DNA of 64,000 nt from SAR116 cluster bacterium AG-355-O21. GTDB taxonomy: Bacteria > Pseudomonadota > Alphaproteobacteria > Thalassobaculales > Thalassobaculaceae. Below the pieces are notes generated by a model. That model was not told where the DNA came from, searched no databases, and saw only the letters and a list, made by a program, of their open reading frames with translations. The translations under genes were made by a program, and so were the position numbers. The stretch spans positions 1-64,000 of the forward strand of contig QCEM01000008.1 in the NCBI GenBank assembly GCA_003280605.1, written 5' to 3'. This document shows positions 58,791-64,000 of the stretch, piece by piece (the stretch's first letter is position 1; each line of letters starts with the position of its first letter).

Positions 58791-59816
58791 ATGCAAGCAT
58801 TTCCAAAAAAAGTTGAGGACGGGTCGGTTTGGACGACGGCAGAGTTGCGCCGGGACCGCTCGTGGGAAATTCACCTAAGCGCTGTTCAGCGGGACGAATT
58901 AGCGGCCGCCGTTGGCAATGTGATGCAGAATCATGGCGGCAAACCAGGGTTTGCAAAACAGGATTTCCCATTGCCGACCCTCGCCGATCGCTTAGCGGCA
59001 ATTTATCAACAACTGAAACATGGCTTTGGTTTTAGCGTTATCCGTGGCCTCGATATGGCCGCTTATAATCGTGACGAACTGGGAGTGCTGCTGTGGGGAC
59101 TTGGCTGCTATCTCGGGCAGGGGATCTTCCAAAACAAGCAAGGCGACCTTATCGGTGAGGTCAAAGATTACAGTGAAGTGGCTGTTGGTGACGATCCTTA
59201 TTTGGTTGGTGTGCGCGGCTATCGCACCACCGTCGCCTTGCCGCCGCATACCGATAGCTGCGATTTGGTTGGCCTGATGTGCATGCGCGCGGCCAAATCC
59301 GGTGGTGCCAGCTCAATCGTCAGTTCAACCGCGATTTATAACGAAATTGCTGCAACCCGGCCGGAGTTGATCGCGCCGCTGATGGAGGGCTTCTTCATTG
59401 ATTTGGTTGGTAAGGGCACCGCCGACAATCAAATTAGCTTTGCCGCAATCCCCGTTTTTAGCATGTTTGAGGGCAAGTTATCGTGCCGTTTCAATAAGCA
59501 GCAGATCGAGCTTGGCGCCGAAAAAGCCAACCGGCCGTTGACCCCGGAGCGGCAACAAGCGATCGATCTGGTGCGCCAACTGTCGCTTGATCCGCGGTTT
59601 AATCTGCCGATTGACCTTGCCGAGGGCGACATTCAGTTGTTGAACAACCGGGTGACATTACATGCCCGAGAGGTTTTTGAAGATCACGCCGAAATCGCAC
59701 GCAAGCGTCTGATGCTGCGGATCTGGTTAACCGACCCTGATATTCGCCCCCTCACGGCGGCCATGGCAGATCAATTAAATACCGGGCCACATGGTGCGGT
59801 GCTGGCCCGCGCCTAG
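58791..59816 (+). CDS. TauD/TfdA family dioxygenase (copy 2)
   Basis: PPHTDSCDLVGL (HxD), TLHAREVFED distal His, RKRLMLRIWL. Paralogue of 16299-17348. Confidence 0.85.
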   Translation: MQAFPKKVEDGSVWTTAELRRDRSWEIHLSAVQRDELAAAVGNVMQNHGGKPGFAKQDFPLPTLADRLAAIYQQLKHGFGFSVIRGLDMAAYNRDELGVLLWGLGCYLGQGIFQNKQGDLIGEVKDYSEVAVGDDPYLVGVRGYRTTVALPPHTDSCDLVGLMCMRAAKSGGASSIVSSTAIYNEIAATRPELIAPLMEGFFIDLVGKGTADNQISFAAIPVFSMFEGKLSCRFNKQQIELGAEKANRPLTPERQQAIDLVRQLSLDPRFNLPIDLAEGDIQLLNNRVTLHAREVFEDHAEIARKRLMLRIWLTDPDIRPLTAAMADQLNTGPHGAVLARA

Positions 59817-59908
59817 GCGGTTAACAGGGATTTTGATGGCGAGACGGCTTGCCCGCAGATGCCAAGAAGCGCTAAATTTTGCAGACGACTTAAAGGGGGG
59901 TGGAGACC

Positions 59909-61573
59909 ATGGCGGTATTAGACACGGCGGTACCAGGGGGGAAACCCCGACGGACTGAACGAGAGGCGTTTCCGGAATTTGTTGACGCCGTCATCATCGG
60001 TGCCGGCATTGCCGGTATGTATCAACTTCACCAATTGCGCCGGCTGGGCATGTCGGTGCGGGTTTTCGAGACCGGCAGCGATGTTGGCGGCACCTGGTAT
60101 TGGAACCGCTATCCAGGTGCCCGCTTCGATTCTGAGAGTTGGACCTATGGCTATTCCTTCTCCGAAGAGGTGCTGGAGGAATGGAATTGGAGTGAGCATT
60201 TCTCGGCGCAGCCGGAAACCTTGCGTTATCTAAATTTTGTCGCCGATAAATTTGACCTGCGCCGCGATATCTCTTTCAACAGCCGCGTTGCCGCAGCGCA
60301 TTATCAAGACGATTGGGGCGGCTGGAACATCACCCTCGACGATGGCAGGTGCCAGAAAGCGACTTTTTTGATCACGGCCATCGGACCGTTATCGGCGCAT
60401 ACCTTGCCGCGTATCGATGGTATTGATGATTTCCAAGGCACCGCCTTTCACACCGCCCGTTGGCCGCATCACCCTGTTGATCTGTCGAACAAGCGGGTTG
60501 GGGTGATCGGCACCGGTGCCACAGGCATTCAAACCATCCAGACCATCGCCAAATCCGTTGGCCATTTAAGCGTTTTTCAGCGCACCGCAAACTGGGCCGC
60601 ACCGCTACACAATACCCCGATTAGCGCTGCTGAAATGGCTGAAATCAAAGCCAATTATCCGGCAATTTTCGCGCGCTGCCGTGAGACCCCGGGATGTTTC
60701 ATCCATATGAATGATCCGCGCGCCACGTTTGAGGTATCCGAGGCCGAGCGTCTTGCCTTTTATGAGGAGCTTTACAACACCCCCGGCTTTGGGATTTGGC
60801 AGGGCAATTTTCGTGATATGTCAACCGACCCGGAGGCCAATGCCGCCGTCTCGGCGTTTATTGCCGACAAAATCCGCCAGCGCGTTAAGGATCCGGTATT
60901 GGCCGAAAAACTTATTCCCAAAGACCATGGGTTTGGGACCCGCCGGGTGCCGCTGGAAACAGGTTATTTTGAGGTTTATAACCAAACCAATGTCCGTCTG
61001 GTGGACCTGAAAGCAACCCCAATTGAGCGGATCACCGCCACCGGTTTGCGCACCAGTGATGAAGATCACGACCTTGATGTGTTGATTTATGCAACCGGCT
61101 TTGACGCCTTAACAGGTGGTTTTGATCGGATTGATATCCGCGGCCGCAACGGTTTGTCGCTGAAAGAAAAATGGGCCGATGGGCCGCGCACCTTCCTTGG
61201 TCTGCAAACGGTAGATTTTCCAAATATGCTGACCATCGTTGGCCCCCATAATGCTGCCGCACGCTGCAATATCCCGCGCTGTATTGAACAGAATGTTGAA
61301 TGGGTCAGTGCGCTGATGGGCTACATGCGGACACATGGTCATGCCCATATCGAGGCTACCCAATCGGCCGAAGATGAATGGACCGAAAGCATAAATGAGC
61401 TGGCCGCGCATATGCTTTACACCCATGTGGATTCCTGGATGACCGGCGTAAACCGGAACGTCGAGGGCAAAGACATCCGCCGGGTGCTGCAATATCAGGG
61501 TGGTGCACCGGCTTATCGGGAGCATTGCGCGCAATCGGCGGCGGCTGGATATGCTGGCTTTGAGCTGCGCTGA
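59909..61573 (+). CDS. Flavin-containing (Baeyer-Villiger-type) monooxygenase
   Basis: GAGIAGMYQLHQLRRLG, BVMO fingerprint FQGTAFHTARWP, second Rossmann GVIGTGATGIQTIQTIAK. Start could be 59900 or 59909. Confidence 0.9.
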   Translation: MAVLDTAVPGGKPRRTEREAFPEFVDAVIIGAGIAGMYQLHQLRRLGMSVRVFETGSDVGGTWYWNRYPGARFDSESWTYGYSFSEEVLEEWNWSEHFSAQPETLRYLNFVADKFDLRRDISFNSRVAAAHYQDDWGGWNITLDDGRCQKATFLITAIGPLSAHTLPRIDGIDDFQGTAFHTARWPHHPVDLSNKRVGVIGTGATGIQTIQTIAKSVGHLSVFQRTANWAAPLHNTPISAAEMAEIKANYPAIFARCRETPGCFIHMNDPRATFEVSEAERLAFYEELYNTPGFGIWQGNFRDMSTDPEANAAVSAFIADKIRQRVKDPVLAEKLIPKDHGFGTRRVPLETGYFEVYNQTNVRLVDLKATPIERITATGLRTSDEDHDLDVLIYATGFDALTGGFDRIDIRGRNGLSLKEKWADGPRTFLGLQTVDFPNMLTIVGPHNAAARCNIPRCIEQNVEWVSALMGYMRTHGHAHIEATQSAEDEWTESINELAAHMLYTHVDSWMTGVNRNVEGKDIRRVLQYQGGAPAYREHCAQSAAAGYAGFELR

Positions 61574-61654
61574 GAAGTGACGTAAGGCATTCATATCACG
61601 TAAATTTTTGCCGCCCTTTAGGCATCCCGCAGGTTTATTTATTGGAGCAGCACA

Positions 61655-63124
61655 GTGAAAGTTTTCATCGCCTGTCTTGGAACCGAAACCAATACCTTCT
61701 CGCCGATCCCCACTGGTTACGAGACCTTTGCTGAATCTATGTTGTTCGATGGCGATGCCACTCGCCAGCCGGCCAATCTTTTCTCCGAGCCGTTAATCGT
61801 TTGGCGTGACATGGCCGAGGCGATGGACGCCGAGGTGATCGAATCCCTTGCCGCGTTTGCGCAACCGGCAGGGCCGACGGTGCGGCGTGTATATGAAGGT
61901 TTCCGTGATCGTATTCTGGCCGACCTCAAGGCCGCCTTACCGGTAGATATGGTGTTGATCAATATGCATGGTGCGATGGTCGCCGATGGCTATCCTGATT
62001 GTGAAGGTGATTTGCTTGGCCGGATTAGAGCGCTGGTTGGGCCGCAGACGATTGTCGGAGGTGAACTTGATCTGCATTGTTCGATCACCCAGGCGATGAT
62101 CGGCGCTGCCGATGTCTTAATCACCTTTAAGGAATATCCGCATATTGATGGCCGGGCGCGGGCCGAGGAGCTGTTCACGATTTGCGATGCTGCCCGGCGC
62201 GGCGCGGCACGGCCGGAAATGTCGGTGCGTGATCTGCGGATGATCAACATGTGGCGGACGACGGAGGCCCCAGGGTCAACCATTGTCAGCGCCATGCAGG
62301 AAGCCGAGCGGCGCAATGACATCCTGTCGGTTTCTTTCGCCCATGGTTTCCCCTGGGGCGACGTGCCGGAAGCAAGCGCCAAGGTCTTGGTTGTCAGTGA
62401 TAACGCCGCCCCTGCAGGCAGCGCCGTGGCCGAGGATATCGCCGATCTGATTTGGCAACAGCGTGACGGTGTCAACGGCACCCTGCCTGGGGTTGCCGAT
62501 GCTGTTCAGATGGCCCTGGCGGCACCGCAAGGACCGGTGGTGTTGGCCGATGTCGCCGATAATGCCGGTGGCGGCGCGCCGTCAGATTCAACCTTTATTT
62601 TGAGCCATCTACTGGAGATCGGCGCAACAGGTGTGCTGTCAGGGTTTTACTGGGATCCGGTTGCCGTGCGGTTTTGTTTTGAAGCCGGCGAGGGGGCCAG
62701 TTTGGCCCTGCGTATCGGCGGCAAATGTGGCCCGGACTCAGGCCAGCCTATCGACCTGAAGGTCACTGTTCGCGGGCTTGTGGCAGATGCTAAGCAGAGC
62801 TTTGGCAGCGCCAGCCAATCCATGGGCCGGGCAGCCTGGGTCTCAAGCGGTGGGGTTGATCTCATCTTGAATGAAAACCGCACGCAAGTTTTCCATCCCG
62901 ATGGCTTTACCCAGTTTGGCTTGGATTTGGCCAAAGCTAAAATCATCGTTGTCAAATCAACCCAGCATTTCCACGCCGGTTTCGCACCCATTGCCGGTAA
63001 AATCATTTATGTGGCAGCGCCAGGTGCTATCCCACCGGATTTTGCAAATATCCCCTTTGAGGTTTTTCAGCAGCCGTTTTGGCCGCGGGTTGCGGAGCCG
63101 TTTGCAAAACCGTCATCTGCCTAA
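61655..63124 (+). CDS. M81 family metallopeptidase (MlrC-like)
   Basis: MKVFIACLGTETNTFSP, NMHGAMVADGYPDCEGDLLGRIRALVG, GGELDLHCSIT, MlrC C-terminal DLILNENRTQVFHPDGF. Confidence 0.92.
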   Translation: MKVFIACLGTETNTFSPIPTGYETFAESMLFDGDATRQPANLFSEPLIVWRDMAEAMDAEVIESLAAFAQPAGPTVRRVYEGFRDRILADLKAALPVDMVLINMHGAMVADGYPDCEGDLLGRIRALVGPQTIVGGELDLHCSITQAMIGAADVLITFKEYPHIDGRARAEELFTICDAARRGAARPEMSVRDLRMINMWRTTEAPGSTIVSAMQEAERRNDILSVSFAHGFPWGDVPEASAKVLVVSDNAAPAGSAVAEDIADLIWQQRDGVNGTLPGVADAVQMALAAPQGPVVLADVADNAGGGAPSDSTFILSHLLEIGATGVLSGFYWDPVAVRFCFEAGEGASLALRIGGKCGPDSGQPIDLKVTVRGLVADAKQSFGSASQSMGRAAWVSSGGVDLILNENRTQVFHPDGFTQFGLDLAKAKIIVVKSTQHFHAGFAPIAGKIIYVAAPGAIPPDFANIPFEVFQQPFWPRVAEPFAKPSSA

Positions 63125-63405
63125 GCGGCGCTGACGGCTTGACGCCGCAGATTGCCTTCACCTCGCCATCTCTGTAGTTGGTGCGCGGCATGGTTGGTCA
63201 AGGTCTCGGCTATTCAATTCTGGTCACCCGCCCGCAAGGTGTGACCAATGATGGCAAACACTTGGAGGTCCGCCCGTTAAGCGATGCCAATACCGATAGC
63301 AGCATTGTTTTGGTCAGCCTTGCGGACCTGCAGCAAACCCGTTTGGTCGCCGGCTTTGAAAGCCTTGCCCTCAGCCTCACCAGCGCCGGTAAGATTTTGA
63401 TCTAG
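63121..63405 (+). pseudogene. LysR-family regulator C-terminal remnant with in-frame TAG
   Basis: Frame reads GLTPQIAFTSPSL*LVRGMVGQGLGYSILVTRPQG...; continuous LysR effector-domain similarity on both sides of TAG at 63175-63177. No HTH domain upstream. Confidence 0.65.
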
Positions 63406-63508
63406 GGCCTGCCGCGGCAGCGAATGTGGCTGTAAGCGGCAATCATCATAGACATACTGAACGCTGCGGTTTAGCGTTATCAAAATGCCGCTTTTTGGAC
63501 CCAATGCA

Positions 63509-64000
63509 ATGTCTTCCACCCCTCATGATCCCGTGGTTTTAAGTGACGCCGAAGCGATCGATCGGATCTTCCATCATATCGACCATAAAACCACTGACAC
63601 CGGTGCGCATGTTTGGCGGGAACCTGTTGAGCATTATTTCTGCGAGCAACGGTTCCTGCAGGAACAGGCGCTGATGCGTCGCTTACCAATTCCGTTTTGT
63701 CCCTCAGGTGCGCTGCTCAATACAGGGGATTTTTTGGCCCGCCGTGCCGCCGGAACACCGCTCTTGGCTGTTCGTGGCCGCGACGGCCAAGCGCGAGTCT
63801 TTCGAAACACCTGCCGCCATCGCGGGATGCCGGTTGCCAGCGGCAGCGGCTGCGCCCGCGCGTTTATCTGTCCCTATCATGCCTGGACCTATGATCTTGA
63901 CGGCAAACTTACCCATGTCAGCGGCAAAGACGGTTTTCCGGATCTTGACACCGCCGCCCATGGGTTGCTGCCGGTGGCCGCCGTTGAAGAACGTGGTGGT
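63509..64000 (+). CDS. Rieske [2Fe-2S] aromatic ring-hydroxylating oxygenase alpha subunit (partial, runs off the right edge)
   Basis: Rieske motif CRHRGMPVASGSGCARAFICPYHAWTYDLDG. Start 63509 or in-frame 63485. Confidence 0.88.
   Translation, partial: MSSTPHDPVVLSDAEAIDRIFHHIDHKTTDTGAHVWREPVEHYFCEQRFLQEQALMRRLPIPFCPSGALLNTGDFLARRAAGTPLLAVRGRDGQARVFRNTCRHRGMPVASGSGCARAFICPYHAWTYDLDGKLTHVSGKDGFPDLDTAAHGLLPVAAVEERGG

Noticed and set aside
1-64000. CRISPR array, transposase/IS element, intact prophage, secretion system or rRNA
   Set aside because: No regularly spaced repeats, transposase motifs, structural phage genes or rRNA sequence were seen.

Overview
This 64 kb window is a gene-dense chromosomal segment, probably from a marine-type alphaproteobacterium. 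That assignment is inferred from gene content and protein character only. About 55 protein-coding genes can be supported. Housekeeping genes include aroE-like, map, sfsA, cinA-like, leuA, lepA, folE, a DegQ/HtrA protease, a dihydroorotase and a Sir2 deacetylase. There is a large oxidative and catabolic repertoire: enoyl-CoA hydratases, acyl-CoA dehydrogenase, acyl-CoA carboxyltransferase, three acetolactate-synthase-like TPP enzymes, two TauD/TfdA dioxygenase paralogues, PrpF, a Baeyer-Villiger-type monooxygenase, an M81/MlrC peptidase, a Rieske oxygenase, a haloalkane-dehalogenase-like hydrolase and a SuyAB/UxaA-like lyase pair. One tRNA, tRNA-Ser(GGA), lies at 37797-37884. It is followed by a ~2.4-3.7 kb accessory patch containing an apparent decayed integrase N-terminus, orphan ORFs and a 216-bp ungapped direct duplication (660 bp offset) bracketing a GYD-domain gene. 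This patch is the most unusual part of the window. Other leads are a structured leader-like element upstream of lepA with mutually exclusive pairings, a structured intergenic region at ~41.3 kb, a Zur-box-like palindrome upstream of folE, an unannotated 28-aa membrane miniprotein, a LysR remnant with an in-frame stop, and the catabolic cluster at 58.3-64 kb. I saw no CRISPR array, intact prophage, transposase or rRNA. All functional calls come from reading motifs by eye; no searches were run.
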